Notes under the pieces: generated by a model | Seen by the model: only the letters and a program-made list of their open reading frames with translations | Database searches by the model: none | Told to the model about the DNA's origin: nothing | Source of the DNA: Roseiarcus sp963842835 | Lineage (GTDB): Bacteria > Pseudomonadota > Alphaproteobacteria > Rhizobiales > Beijerinckiaceae | Direction of reading: 5' to 3' | Assembly: GCA_963842835.1 (NCBI GenBank) | Contig: CAWJIB010000001.1 | Span: 310,001-374,000 of the forward strand | DNA length: 64,000 bases | In this document: positions 33,159 to 46,511 of the stretch, in pieces | Layout: each line of letters starts with the position of its first letter | Numbering within the stretch: the stretch's first letter is position 1 | Made by a program: the position numbers and the translations under genes

Positions 33159-34553
33159 ATGTCGCTCGCATCGACGACGTTCTCGCCGTTCCGTCCGCCG
33201 GCGCCGAGGCCGCACGACGGGCCGATCGGGACCCTGGCGACGATTTACGCGCTGTGGCGCAACCCGCTCGAGGTTTGGACGCGCGCCCATTACGAAAAGC
33301 CGATCCTCGTCGGGCGCACGGTGATGGGGATGCGCGCGGTGGTCAACGATCCCGACGCGGTCAGGCGCGTCTTTCTCGACAACGCGGCCAATTATCGCAA
33401 GGACGCGTTGCAGCTGCGCGTGTTGCGTCCCGGCCTCGGCACAGGCCTGCTCACCGCGGAGGGCGAGGATTGGCGCGTCCAGCGGCGCGCGATCGCGCCG
33501 TTGTTCTCGCCTCGCCAGGTCGCCGATTTCGCGCCCGCCATGCATCGGGTGGCGCGGGCGGCCGCCGAGCGTTACGCGGCCGCGCGCGACGGGCGCGTCA
33601 GCGACGTCGCCGCGGATATGGCGCGCGTGACGTTGGAGGTGCTGGAGCAGACGCTGTTCTCGCAAGGCCTGGCGCGCGGCGCCGAGGCGTTTCAACAAGC
33701 GGTGACGCGCTATTTCGAAACGTTCGGGCGGCTCGATCCGCTCGATCTGATCGGAGCGCCGCAATTCCTGCCGCGCTTGTGGCGCCTGCGCGGGCGGGCG
33801 ACGCTTGGCTTCTTCCAAAAGGCGGTCGACGACATCATCGCGGCGCGCAAGACCCTCATCGCTTCGGGAGCGGCGGCGCCGAACGATCTTCTGACGCTGC
33901 TGCTGCGCGCGCAGGATCCGCAGACCGGCCGCGCGATCAGCGAAGAGGATGTGCGCGCCAATATCGTCACCTTCATCGGCGCCGGGCACGAGACGACCGC
34001 CAATGCGCTGACCTGGACGCTCTACTTGCTTTCGCAAGCTCCGCAATGGCGCGCGCGCGCCGAAGCCGAGATCGACGCGCGCTTCGATCCGGAAAACCAG
34101 GGAGATCCCGGCGATTCGCTGCCCGTGACGAAGGCGGTGCTCGAGGAAGCGCTGCGGCTCTATCCTCCGGCCGCTTTCCTCAGCCGCGAGGCGATCGCGC
34201 AGGATTGGCTCGCGGGGTCAAACATTCCCGCGGGAACGATCGTGACCGTGGCGCCCTTCGTCCTGCATCGGCATCGCCTTTTGTGGAAGGACCCGGACGC
34301 ATTCGATCCCGAGCGATTCCTCGGCGACAATCGCGAACGGATCGATCGCTACGCCTATATTCCGTTCGGCGCCGGTCCGCGCGTGTGCATCGGCATGAGC
34401 TTCGCAATGCAGGAGGCGGTCATCGTGCTCGCGCATCTCATCCGCGCGCTGCGCTTCGATCTCGCCCCGGGGCACGTCGTCGCGCCGATCCAGCGCGTGA
34501 CCCTGCGCTCGCGCCACGGCATGAAAATGATCGTGCGTCGGCGCGCGCCGTGA
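33159..34553 (+). CDS. Cytochrome P450
   Basis: Heme-thiolate monooxygenase of 464 residues. All family landmarks are present: I-helix oxygen-binding motif GAGHETTANAL, ExxR helix VLEEALRLYP, PERF region DAFDPERFLGD and the heme loop FGAGPRVCIGMSF with the Cys ligand. No membrane anchor or fused reductase is seen, so it needs separate electron-transfer partners, none of which is nearby. Start ATG 33159 (MSLAST) after AAGGGA. The long frame joining it to recR is an artefact of the recR frameshift. Substrate unknown; the overall look is of a fatty-acid/alkane-type bacterial P450. Confidence 0.93.
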   Translation: MSLASTTFSPFRPPAPRPHDGPIGTLATIYALWRNPLEVWTRAHYEKPILVGRTVMGMRAVVNDPDAVRRVFLDNAANYRKDALQLRVLRPGLGTGLLTAEGEDWRVQRRAIAPLFSPRQVADFAPAMHRVARAAAERYAAARDGRVSDVAADMARVTLEVLEQTLFSQGLARGAEAFQQAVTRYFETFGRLDPLDLIGAPQFLPRLWRLRGRATLGFFQKAVDDIIAARKTLIASGAAAPNDLLTLLLRAQDPQTGRAISEEDVRANIVTFIGAGHETTANALTWTLYLLSQAPQWRARAEAEIDARFDPENQGDPGDSLPVTKAVLEEALRLYPPAAFLSREAIAQDWLAGSNIPAGTIVTVAPFVLHRHRLLWKDPDAFDPERFLGDNRERIDRYAYIPFGAGPRVCIGMSFAMQEAVIVLAHLIRALRFDLAPGHVVAPIQRVTLRSRHGMKMIVRRRAP

Positions 34554-34592
34554 AGCGCGACGGCATGGTGAAAATTTTTCCGCAAAAACCGT

Positions 34593-34621
34593 TTGACAGC
34601 TCGGAAGGCCTTCCCTATATC
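34593..34621 (+). promoter_or_regulatory. rrn operon promoter
   Basis: TTGACA at 34593-34598, 17-base spacer, TATATC at 34616-34621: near-consensus sigma70-type promoter some 500 bases before the 16S gene and directly after the P450 stop codon. Confidence 0.8.
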
Positions 34622-34833
34622 ACCGCGCACCGACGGCGCTGCCGCGTTGAGCGGCGAGTTGACCAACCGGTTTTCGGGCTGAACTTTGAAGATCTCCTCC
34701 CTGCTGCGAGGCGGGGTTGGAGCGGTTCGCACGTTTTCCAGGGTCGCGTTGGTTAGGAATTGGGCTTTGCGGGATTGTCGCGGACTTGGGTCCGGGCGCT
34801 TTCGTGAGGCTCTTGGGGAAGGTTTTTTCCCTG

Positions 34834-34846
34834 TGCTGTTTGACAA
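34834..34846 (+). promoter_or_regulatory. rrn boxA antitermination site
   Basis: TGCTGTTTGACAA in the leader matches the E. coli rrn boxA TGCTCTTTAACAA at 11 of 13 positions. boxA in the leader RNA binds NusB/NusE to protect rRNA transcription from Rho. The TTGACA inside it should not be mistaken for a -35 box; no good -10 follows. Confidence 0.75.
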
Positions 34847-35127
34847 TTGCATCGGAAGAAAGAGAGACGTGGACGGCGGGGTCCTTGCGGGGCTTTGTTG
34901 TTTGGGTTGGGTTCGCGTGAGCGAGGCTGGCTTGGACGATGGGGTCCGAAGAGACCACTGACGGTCACGTTTCAAAATTCATCGCGCTTGAACTTTAAGG
35001 AGCGCGCTCGAACGTCGTGAGGCGTGGGGGCGTGTTTGGGTTTGAGCGGATGTGTTTGGAACTCGTCAAGAATGACCGGGGATCGAGAGGTTTCCGGTAA
35101 GTGACCAGTCAGGAGAGAATCTCAATT

Positions 35128-36617
<1,490 letters not shown>

Positions 36618-36841
36618 TGTTCTCTATTGGACGTCAGAAGTTCGCTTCTGGCCTCCTTACTGGACATCTTAGATTTAAGCGGCCAGTCAGGCCGCATTTG
36701 CGGGACGCCGCCGTCTTCGCCTCTCTTTCTTCCCCAAAGGACGAGCCCGGTTCGTCGCTTTTCGCTTGGGTCTTTCTCGACCGTGTTGGGTCGTGGGGAT
36801 CTCTTGGATCCGCAGGGATCGGCGGACGAGCGCCAAAGCTC

Positions 36842-36918
36842 GGGCTTGTAGCTCAGTTGGTTAGAGCGCGCGCTTGATAAGCGTGAGGTCGGAGGTTCAA
36901 GTCCTCCCAGGCCCACCA
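36842..36918 (+). tRNA. tRNA-Ile (GAT)
   Basis: 77 bases: acceptor GGGCTTG / CAGGCCC, D-arm GCTCAGTTGGTTAGAGC, anticodon loop CTTGATAAG with anticodon GAT, T-arm GGAGGTTCAAGTCCTCC, encoded CCA. First tRNA of the 16S-23S spacer. Confidence 0.97.
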
Positions 36919-36930
36919 TACTTATTAAGG

Positions 36931-37099
36931 GAAGGCCCTCGCATCAGCTCGGCGTCGCTTCGCTCCTAGCAAAGCCTGACGGCTTTGCGGGTGTGACGCT
37001 TGGCGCCGCTTCCGATTGGAAGGGCCATCTAGACTAGCTCATGCGAACCCTTGGGTTCGCTAGGCGCGAACGCGCCGCCGAGCTGACGCGAGGGCCTTC
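36931..37099. repeat. Long inverted repeat between the two spacer tRNAs
   Basis: 24-base arms at 36931-36954 and 37076-37099 are inverted complements with one mismatch (arm begins GAAGGCCCTCGC). The loop of about 121 bases contains further small palindromes, such as GAACCCTTGGGTTC. In the transcript this folds the whole region between tRNA-Ile and tRNA-Ala into a long hairpin, probably an RNase III or tRNA-processing signal. Confidence 0.75.
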
Positions 37100-37112
37100 T
37101 CTATCGTAAGAT

Positions 37113-37188
37113 GGGGCCATAGCTCAGTTGGGAGAGCGCGTGCTTTGCAAGCATGAGGTCGTCGGTTCGATCCCGTCTGGCTCCACCA
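37113..37188 (+). tRNA. tRNA-Ala (TGC)
   Basis: 76 bases: acceptor GGGGCCA / TGGCTCC with a G-T pair, D-arm GCTCAGTTGGGAGAGC, anticodon loop CTTTGCAAG with anticodon TGC, T-arm GTCGGTTCGATCCCGTC, encoded CCA. Second spacer tRNA. Confidence 0.97.
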
Positions 37189-37620
37189 GACGGCGGGTCG
37201 CCGAAGACCCTCGAGGGTTTGCGAGGGCGCGGTCCGGCCGAGCTTTGAGCGGTCCTTTGGAAACAAGAGTTTCGCCTGGCGTTCGCTTAGAGCGCGGGGC
37301 GGGAATTATCTGACATCGTGAAGAGGAAACGCATTCGGTCGAAGGGCCGGGGCGAAGAGGGTTGGCGGATCGCGAGATTTGCCGAAACCGGTCTTCGTCG
37401 TGACCCTGAGAGCATCTCAGTCGTGGGCTTGGCTTGACCGCTTAGGCTCCCGGATGCGTTTGAAGCAAAACTGGTCTTTTCAAAAGTCCAACGCCAACCC
37501 GAACTCCGCACAAGAGCGAGGGTCCGTAGACTGCCGAGTTGAATGGGCGGCGTCTTGAGAGAGAATCGTGAGATTGTCTTTTGAGGCGCAGCCGAACGGC
37601 GCGCGTTGGCAATGAGAGCA
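37189..37620 (+). other. Spacer between tRNA-Ala and 23S rRNA
   Basis: 432 bases of transcribed spacer without a gene. GCAATCAAGT at its end pairs with ACTTGATTGC at the 3' end of 23S, the processing stem of the large-subunit rRNA. Confidence 0.7.
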
Positions 37621-40493
<2,873 letters not shown>

Positions 40494-40522
40494 CCCTCAT
40501 TTGCCAATGCGCGTCATTGAAG

Positions 40523-40550
40523 AAACGAGAACGCGAAAGCGTTCTCGTTT
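40523..40550 (+). repeat. Hairpin in 23S-5S spacer
   Basis: Perfect 12-bp stem AAACGAGAACGC / GCGTTCTCGTTT capped by a GAAA tetraloop, 30 bases after 23S. Probably a processing hairpin rather than a terminator, as 5S and tRNA-fMet follow. Confidence 0.7.
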
Positions 40551-40664
40551 AAGAACCGCCCGTCAGGGCGGGCGCGCGGTCGCGCTTGCCGCATCCCCTC
40601 CGGGAATGCGGGTCTCGCGTCGCCCGAAAACCAATTCCAGTTTTGCTTCACTCCGTCCTTTGCC

Positions 40665-40784
40665 GGCCTGGTGGCTTTTGCAAGGCGATCAGACCCGATC
40701 CCATCCCGAACTCGGCCGTCAAACGCCTTAGCGCCAATGGTACTTTGTCTCAAGACACGGGAGAGTAGGTCGTCGCCAGGCCTG
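40665..40784 (+). rRNA. rrf: 5S ribosomal RNA
   Basis: About 120 bases. The ends GGCCTGG (40665) and CCAGGCC (40776-40782) form helix I. CAGACCCGATCCCATCCCGA and CGGGAGAGTAGGTCGTCGCC are the universal internal motifs. Confidence 0.95.
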
Positions 40785-40916
40785 CAAAGCGCGGAAGTTC
40801 CTCAATCGCCAAAACACAAAATCGAAACAGGCTCAGGCCGTGGTCGTCAGGCGGCGGCGCCGTCCTTCCCGCCGCCCCGCCCATTGCCTGCGCCGTCCCA
40901 ATGCCCATCTATCTGA

Positions 40917-40993
<77 letters not shown>

Positions 40994-41035
40994 GTTTCTT
41001 CAGAAAATGCCGAATAAATTCAACGCCAACAGCCC

Positions 41036-41064
41036 ATGCCCGGAGAAATCCGGGCATTTTTTTT
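41036..41064 (+). terminator. rrn operon terminator
   Basis: ATGCCCGGA (41036-41044), GAAA loop, TCCGGGCAT (41049-41057), then a run of eight T. Canonical rho-independent terminator. Confidence 0.93.
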
Positions 41065-41245
41065 GATTTTTTGCGACGGATCCGCGAGAACTCGTACCAG
41101 GCGTTGTCGCGCCGTGCCCCGTAAGAGATAGCAAGCCCTTGTCGCCAAGACCGGCCGGACGTGGTCGCCTCTGAAGGGGCTGACCATAACCGAGCGCGGT
41201 CCGTTGCTGTTCCAGCCGCGCATTCGCCGCACCGGACGCGAAGGC

Positions 41246-41431
41246 GTGACTTTTCGTCGAATTGGGACCCTGCCACAAATGGCGCTAACCTGCTGAACCA
41301 ATGCGACAATCGGGACTGCGAGAGGGGCTCCGTCAGATGCAAATCGGGTCCCTCAAAATTCCATACAAGTTTAAGCTTATCAATGCCTTCAGCGGTAATT
41401 CACCCAGGCTTCCAATTCGGTGAAAAGTCAC
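41246..41431. mobile_element. 186-bp terminal-inverted-repeat element, left copy
   Basis: Begins GTGACTTTTCGTCGAATTGG and ends with an inverted copy (CCAATTCGGTGAAAAGTCAC) with two mismatches. A second copy of identical length and orientation, with only scattered differences, lies at 57226-57411. It encodes nothing and looks like a MITE or solo end of a transposon. No clear target duplication. The DNA from the rrn terminator (41065) to the element, and from the element to 41567, shows no gene I can support. Confidence 0.8.
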
Positions 41432-41567
41432 ACCCATGCTGCCCGTCGTATTGAACGCCTGGGTGACCGATACGAGCGATACGCCCTGATCATTCTTGCA
41501 TGCGCGTCGATAACGGCGCGCATGCAACCGATCAAGTCGGGCGGCAGGGAGCGTGAGGCAGAGCCAA

Positions 41568-42398
41568 CTATTCGTAGAATCCTTCGGTCGACTTCATCAG
41601 CGTTTCGAATTGCTTGAGATCATGCCCGAACCAGACTTCGGAGCCGGCGTCGCCCGCCATGGCCCTGATCTTCTGCAACGTGCGCAGAAATGCCGGCGCA
41701 TCGTACACGTAACCCGGCACCTGGGCTGGCGGCCCGTAATTGTCGGAATTGTAGCAGGCGTCCGAAACCAGCATGACGTCGGCCTGACTTCTCAAGTCGA
41801 TTTGCAGCCCCAGCATTCCGTAGGCATGCCCGACGCCGAAGTTGAGCAGCCGTACGCCATCGACCAACTTTTGATGCGGCTCTTCTCGCCCGATCGGCCG
41901 CCAATTGAGCGGCTGCCTGACCCATTGGTCGATGTCTTTCCAGATATATGCGCTTCCGTGATCGTGCATCGCAAAGTGACGCAACGCGCAAGACAGTTCG
42001 TCCTCATGCACGATCAGCTGCGATTTGCGAAAGAATTCGACGCAGCCCGCATGGTCCATGTGCAAGTGCGACAGCACGACATATCGGATCTGGTCGGGCC
42101 CCAGGCCAAGCGCCTCCAGTCGGTTGGGAAGGTCGCACTCCTCGCCGCCGCTATGAGGGAACACCGCCTGTAGGCCTTCGGGCCAGCGGCCATCGGGCTT
42201 CATGCAGTCGGGATGACAGCCTGTGTCGAACAACACATTGCCATCGGCGTGCTCGATCAAATAGGCCGAGTTCGGAATATCGATCAATTGCGCCGGAGGG
42301 TTTGGATTGGCTACCGTCGCCACCACCCCGTGGCCAATGGCGAAATTGATGTCATGCCGAACTCGACCCAGATCGAGCACGTGAAGCTTCAGACCCAT
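41568..42398 (-). CDS. MBL-fold hydrolase, N-acyl-homoserine-lactonase-like
   Basis: 276-residue metallo-beta-lactamase-fold protein. The dinuclear metal motif is SHLHMDHAG, with an upstream NSAYLIEHADGNVLFDTGCH strand typical of the AiiA/AhlM lactonase group and a later Asp in MLVSDACYNS. The third His motif appears as GVGHAYGMLGL and a final His as WFGHDL. It could be a lactonase, or a thioesterase-like enzyme acting on a CoA ester. It has a strong ribosome site (GGGAGGAAAGG) and follows the mutase large subunit by 112 bases on the same strand, so it is probably the last gene of the mutase operon. Confidence 0.82.
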   Translation of the reverse strand: MGLKLHVLDLGRVRHDINFAIGHGVVATVANPNPPAQLIDIPNSAYLIEHADGNVLFDTGCHPDCMKPDGRWPEGLQAVFPHSGGEECDLPNRLEALGLGPDQIRYVVLSHLHMDHAGCVEFFRKSQLIVHEDELSCALRHFAMHDHGSAYIWKDIDQWVRQPLNWRPIGREEPHQKLVDGVRLLNFGVGHAYGMLGLQIDLRSQADVMLVSDACYNSDNYGPPAQVPGYVYDAPAFLRTLQKIRAMAGDAGSEVWFGHDLKQFETLMKSTEGFYE

Positions 42399-42510
42399 TT
42401 ACCTTTCCTCCCTAGCTAGTTCCTGCTCTTGGTCACTTCCACCGTCCGAACGCCTGCCACGCCCATTGGCGATGGCGCTCTTCCGCCGAAAGGCGTCGTG
42501 GGGCGGCCCC

Positions 42511-44247
42511 TCACAACGCGCCGGAGTGTTCGAATACCCCGTAACGCGCTCGCCAAACGTCGCATATCTCGCCGACCGTGGCGTAAGCGCGAACCGCCTC
42601 GAAGACGGCGGGCATGACGTTGACATCTTTCGAACACGCCTCGCCGATCGCCGCCAACGCCCTCTCGACCCTTGCGCTGTCCCGCTCGCGACGGATACGC
42701 GCGGTTCTCTCCTGCTGGCGCTCGCTCGCTTCTTCGCCGACGCGGGTCGAGCCGGAGCGAATTTCGGGCTTGGTCGGCCAGCGGTTCACGGTCACCCACG
42801 GCCGGGTCCCGGAATCGATCCTTTGCTGGCGCCGCACCGCGCCTTGATTCATGATGTCGCGACCAAAGCCGCCGTCGATGGCGCGCAACGCGCCGCCAGC
42901 GGCGAGGATCTTGTCGAGGCCGTTCCGCATCTGCTTGGCGATGTTCAGGGTGAGGGCCTCGACCATGTAGGAGCCGCCCAACGGGTCGATCGCATCGGTG
43001 AAGCCGTGCTCGTTGGCGAGGATCTGCTGGGTGCGAACCGCGACCCGCACGGTCTCGTCGGTCGGCGTTCCGAACGCCTCGTCGAAGGACGCGATGTAGA
43101 CATAGCTCGCTCCGCCCAGCACATAGGCGAGCGTGCCAAATCCGATCCGCGCGATGTTGTTCAGCGGCTCCTGGAGCGTTTCCTGGCCGTGACCGTACAC
43201 GGTTGTTCTCAAAGCCATCGATGCGGGCGATTTGGCGCCATAACGCTCTTTGAGCAGTCTCGCCCATACTTGGCGCAGAGCCCTCAGATTGGCGATGCAG
43301 ACGAAGAAATCGTGGCGCTCGTCTGGAAACATATGGAACAGCGGCGCGACGCTGTCGATATCGAGACCGCGTTTCACCAGCAGGTCCAAATAATAGACCG
43401 CATTGGCCAGCGCCAGCGCGGCGCCCCAGATCGAACGCGCGCCGCCGGCGTTGAGATGGTTGTAGCAAACGGTGAGCGGCGACCAGCCGGGCGCGTGCTC
43501 GGCGCACCATTCGACCGCGTCGACGGCCAGCTTCGCGGCGGGCGCCGCCGGCAGGATCTGCGTTCCCCGCGCCAGATATTCCTTCAAGGGATCGTTCTGG
43601 AGATTGACGATGTAATCGCCGCAAGCGAGCCCCTGCTTCTCGCCGACGATCGCGAACATGGCCAGGACGATGGGCCCGATTGAATTGCCGAGCGTGCCGA
43701 CGCGCTTGATGCTGTTGAATGGTATGCCCTCGAACAGCAGCTCCATGTCCGCCAATGTGTCGATCGAGACGCCGACGCGTCCGATCTCGCCGCTCGCCAT
43801 GAGGTGATCGGAGTTGTAGCCGCACTGAGTCGGCAGATCGAAGGCGACGAGAATCTGCTCGACGCCGAGTTCGAGAAGTTGCTTGAAGCGACGGTTGCAC
43901 TCGATGGCTTCGCCCGAACCTGAATAGGCCGAAACGACGAACGGCTCGGTCCGGTACTTGGCGACGGTGTCGGACCGCGTGAACGGATATTCGCCGGGAA
44001 AGCCGAGGTGCTCGAGATAATCGAAGTTGAGATCTTCGAGAGATTTCGGCGTGTACAGCGGTTCAATCTCGATGCCGCAATCGGTTACGAAGTCGCGAAG
44101 CTCGGGGGTCGCCTCGACTGCCGGGCCATACCGGTCCCGCAACCAGCGGATATGCTCCCGGGCGATCTGGCTTTCGCGCACAGGATCCGTTGGCGCGCCA
44201 TTTTCGTCGGTCGGCGACGACGCGCCCGCCCGCTGCTCAAGAGCCAT
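42511..44247 (-). CDS. B12-dependent acyl-CoA mutase, large (catalytic) subunit, divergent
   Basis: 578-residue TIM-barrel subunit of the methylmalonyl-CoA mutase family, lacking the C-terminal B12 domain, which is encoded separately at 48040. An ungapped hand alignment to the mutase core keeps Tyr108 (Tyr89 of the Propionibacterium enzyme), Gln217 (Gln197), Arg227 (Arg207, which holds the substrate carboxylate) and His264 (His244). Surrounding motifs differ: TIRQY becomes VVSAY, SGYH becomes CYNH, HCQTSG becomes TVYGHG and SLHTNSFDEA becomes YVYIASFDEA. Arg and Tyr suggest a dicarboxylic acyl-CoA rather than isobutyryl- or 2-hydroxyisobutyryl-CoA, but the altered pocket implies another substrate than methylmalonyl-CoA. 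Start ATG 44247 (GGGAGGA upstream) overlaps meaB by 11 bases. Confidence 0.88.
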   Translation of the reverse strand: MALEQRAGASSPTDENGAPTDPVRESQIAREHIRWLRDRYGPAVEATPELRDFVTDCGIEIEPLYTPKSLEDLNFDYLEHLGFPGEYPFTRSDTVAKYRTEPFVVSAYSGSGEAIECNRRFKQLLELGVEQILVAFDLPTQCGYNSDHLMASGEIGRVGVSIDTLADMELLFEGIPFNSIKRVGTLGNSIGPIVLAMFAIVGEKQGLACGDYIVNLQNDPLKEYLARGTQILPAAPAAKLAVDAVEWCAEHAPGWSPLTVCYNHLNAGGARSIWGAALALANAVYYLDLLVKRGLDIDSVAPLFHMFPDERHDFFVCIANLRALRQVWARLLKERYGAKSPASMALRTTVYGHGQETLQEPLNNIARIGFGTLAYVLGGASYVYIASFDEAFGTPTDETVRVAVRTQQILANEHGFTDAIDPLGGSYMVEALTLNIAKQMRNGLDKILAAGGALRAIDGGFGRDIMNQGAVRRQQRIDSGTRPWVTVNRWPTKPEIRSGSTRVGEEASERQQERTARIRRERDSARVERALAAIGEACSKDVNVMPAVFEAVRAYATVGEICDVWRARYGVFEHSGAL

Positions 44248-45307
44248 TGCGGTCCTCCCCGGATTCCACGTCGATGGGCGCGCCGTCCGCCGCGCCGAAG
44301 ATATGGTCGGCCGCGCTATAGGGATCGGCGGCGCACCGAGCGACCTGTTCGGCCCAGTAGTCCACCGACATGCGTTGGTCGCTGGCCGCGCTCTTGGCCA
44401 ATTTCTCGAAAGTCCGGCGTTTGATGATTTGCCGTAATTGCATGTCGGCCCGCCGGGTTTTTCGAGCGCCGCCCGCCTTGGTTTCCGCCGCCCACCGGAG
44501 GAACGAGTTGATCGTCTCGGCGAGAGCGCCGATCGTGCGCTGGTCGGTTGCGCAGGTGGCCACGACGGGCGGACGCCAAGTGTCGGCCGCCGGTCCCGAA
44601 TCCGCGTGAGCGATCGCGAGATTGCGCCCTTCCCGCCCCTTGCGAGTCGTGGACAGGTCGCCCTTGTCCCGATTGCGGCCAGGCTTGCCCGCAAACATCA
44701 GGCTCGTCATGTCGGTCAGGTCGCGAACGACGATGTCGGCGCCCGGCGCGTCGCTCTTGTTCACGACATAGATGTCGCCGATTTCCATCAGGCCGGCTTT
44801 GCTGGCCTGCACCGAATCGCCCAAGCCCGGAACGGCGACGACAATCACGCAATCAGCGGCGAAGCCGATGTCTGTCTCGCTCTGACCGGCGCCGACCGTC
44901 TCGAGAAGAATGCGCTTCACGCCAAAGGCCGAGACGACGGCGGTGAAGTCGATCGCCGCCTCGTTTAACCCGCCCGGATTGCCGCGCGCGGACACGCTGC
45001 GAATGAAAACCGTATCGAGGTTCTCGCTGCGATGCATGCGCACCCGATCGCCCAGGACGGCGCCGCCGGAAAACGGGCTCGACGGATCGACGGCGATGAT
45101 GGCGACCTCTTCCCCGTCAGAGGCCCAATGCGCCGTCAAGCCATCGACGAGCGTCGACTTTCCACTGCCCGCCGGTCCCGTGACGCCGATGACGACGGCG
45201 TCATTCGGCGTGCGAAAGCTTCGCGAGAGGATTTCCCGCCAGCCGGCGGCTCGGTTCTCAACCGTGCTAAGGGCTTTCGCCAGTTCGCGCCGCTTGCCTG
45301 ACAGCAT
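44237..45307 (-). CDS. MeaB/ArgK-type G-protein chaperone of the mutase
   Basis: 356-residue P-loop GTPase that loads and protects adenosylcobalamin in acyl-CoA mutases. Walker A GVTGPAGSGKSTLVDGL, switch region VDPSSPFSGGAVLGDRVRM, the ETVGAGQSE motif characteristic of MeaB, and the base-recognition motif NKSD are all present, with a C-terminal dimerisation arm. I use ATG 45307 (MLSGKRREL); the upstream extension overlaps the thiolase gene. It lies 10 bases after the thiolase stop and overlaps the large-subunit start, so it is part of the same operon. Confidence 0.92.
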   Translation of the reverse strand: MLSGKRRELAKALSTVENRAAGWREILSRSFRTPNDAVVIGVTGPAGSGKSTLVDGLTAHWASDGEEVAIIAVDPSSPFSGGAVLGDRVRMHRSENLDTVFIRSVSARGNPGGLNEAAIDFTAVVSAFGVKRILLETVGAGQSETDIGFAADCVIVVAVPGLGDSVQASKAGLMEIGDIYVVNKSDAPGADIVVRDLTDMTSLMFAGKPGRNRDKGDLSTTRKGREGRNLAIAHADSGPAADTWRPPVVATCATDQRTIGALAETINSFLRWAAETKAGGARKTRRADMQLRQIIKRRTFEKLAKSAASDQRMSVDYWAEQVARCAADPYSAADHIFGAADGAPIDVESGEDRNGS

Positions 45308-45317
45308 GTTGGACCTC

Positions 45318-46511
45318 TTACTCGACGGCGACCAGGACGCTGTCACCCTGGCCGTATCCGCCGCAAATCGCCGCTGCGCCCAATCCGCCGTTGCGACGAC
45401 GCAGTCCATTGACCAATGTCATGACCAATCGCGCGCCGCTGGCCCCCAGCGGATGTCCGATCGCGATGGCGCCGCCATGAGCGTTGGTTCGTTCCTGCAG
45501 CGCCTCGGCCAGTCTGCTGTCGCCGTCCGACAGGCGCAAGGTGCTGACCAGCGGCGTCGCGGCGAACGCCTCGTTGATCTCGATGAGTGCAACGTCGGCG
45601 AGCCCGCGGCCTACGCCGTCGAGCAGCTTCTTGACGGCGAACGCCGGCGTCGAAGTGCCGGCCGTCGGGCCATCCGAGACCTGCTGATAGCCGACGATGC
45701 GCGCCAGCGGCTCCAGGCCGTGGGCTTGGGCGTAGCGGCCGGAGACCACCACCAGGAAGGCGGCTCCGTCGTTCAGCCCCGGAGCGTTGCCGGCGGTCAC
45801 GGTCGGGCTGCCATAAACGGGCTTCAACCGCGCGAGGGCCTCGAGCGAGGAGTTGGCGCGCGGCGATTCATCCTCGACCAATTCAGCGCCGTCCGCGCCC
45901 AAGATCGGGAAGCGTTCGGGCTCGAAGTAGGCGTCATTCTGGGCGGCGAAATAGCGTTGATGGCTGCGCAACGCCCATTCGTCCTGCCGGCGCCGACCAA
46001 TGCCGAAGCGGAGCGCTTCGTCGCCGGTATAGGCGGCGATCGCCTTGTCGAGAAAGTCGGCCCGCAGGAGAAGCGGATCGCGGACTTCGACATTGCCGGG
46101 CCGCGCGCCACGCTGGCGCGGCCAGAGGAACGGCGTGTTGCTCAAGCTTTCGAAGCCGCCGCACAACACGACGTCGGCGAGGCCGAGGCGGATGTCCTTC
46201 CAGGCGAGTCCGATCGCGCTCATCCCCGAGCAGCAGGCGCGGTCAACGGTCAGCGACGGCGTCGTAGGGGGCGCCGACGATTGCAAGAGCGCTTGCCGCG
46301 CCGGCGTCAGGACGGCGGTCGCGATCATGCCCACCCCCGCATAGACAGCGTCGACGGCGGCCGGGTCGATATTGCCGCGCAACAGCGCCCGGTCCATCGC
46401 GGCCGCCCCCAATTCAACTCCACTCAGATTCCGCAACGCTCCGCCGAAGCGGCCGAAGGGCGTGCGGGCGAAGGAGACGATCAAGGCCTCTTCGGGATTG
46501 AATTTCGTCAA
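45318..46511 (-). CDS. Thiolase (acetyl-CoA acyltransferase family)
   Basis: 397 residues. The acyl-accepting Cys93 is in VDRACCSGMSAIG, the NEAF motif is EINEAFAATP, the catalytic His is in HGGAIAIGHPLGASGAR and the second Cys in AICGGYGQGDS. It cleaves a 3-oxoacyl-CoA with CoA (or condenses two acyl-CoAs). The start is a TTG at 46511 that overlaps the ligase stop (TTGA); the longer frame reaching 46934 is a shadow of the ligase gene. Operon position suggests thiolytic cleavage of a product formed downstream of the mutase reaction. Confidence 0.92.
   Translation of the reverse strand: MTKFNPEEALIVSFARTPFGRFGGALRNLSGVELGAAAMDRALLRGNIDPAAVDAVYAGVGMIATAVLTPARQALLQSSAPPTTPSLTVDRACCSGMSAIGLAWKDIRLGLADVVLCGGFESLSNTPFLWPRQRGARPGNVEVRDPLLLRADFLDKAIAAYTGDEALRFGIGRRRQDEWALRSHQRYFAAQNDAYFEPERFPILGADGAELVEDESPRANSSLEALARLKPVYGSPTVTAGNAPGLNDGAAFLVVVSGRYAQAHGLEPLARIVGYQQVSDGPTAGTSTPAFAVKKLLDGVGRGLADVALIEINEAFAATPLVSTLRLSDGDSRLAEALQERTNAHGGAIAIGHPLGASGARLVMTLVNGLRRRNGGLGAAAICGGYGQGDSVLVAVE

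Noticed and set aside
32445..34553. A single 702-residue frame joining RecR to the cytochrome P450
   Set aside because: It results from the recR frameshift; the linker is arginine-rich nonsense, and the P450 has its own ATG and ribosome site at 33159.
34840..34845. TTGACA in the rrn leader as a second promoter
   Set aside because: It is part of the boxA sequence and no suitable -10 follows; the real promoter is at 34593.
43440..43470. Loss of the catalytic His of the mutase (reading CYNH as Asn in place of His)
   Set aside because: The ungapped alignment over the whole helix puts His264 exactly at the catalytic His position.
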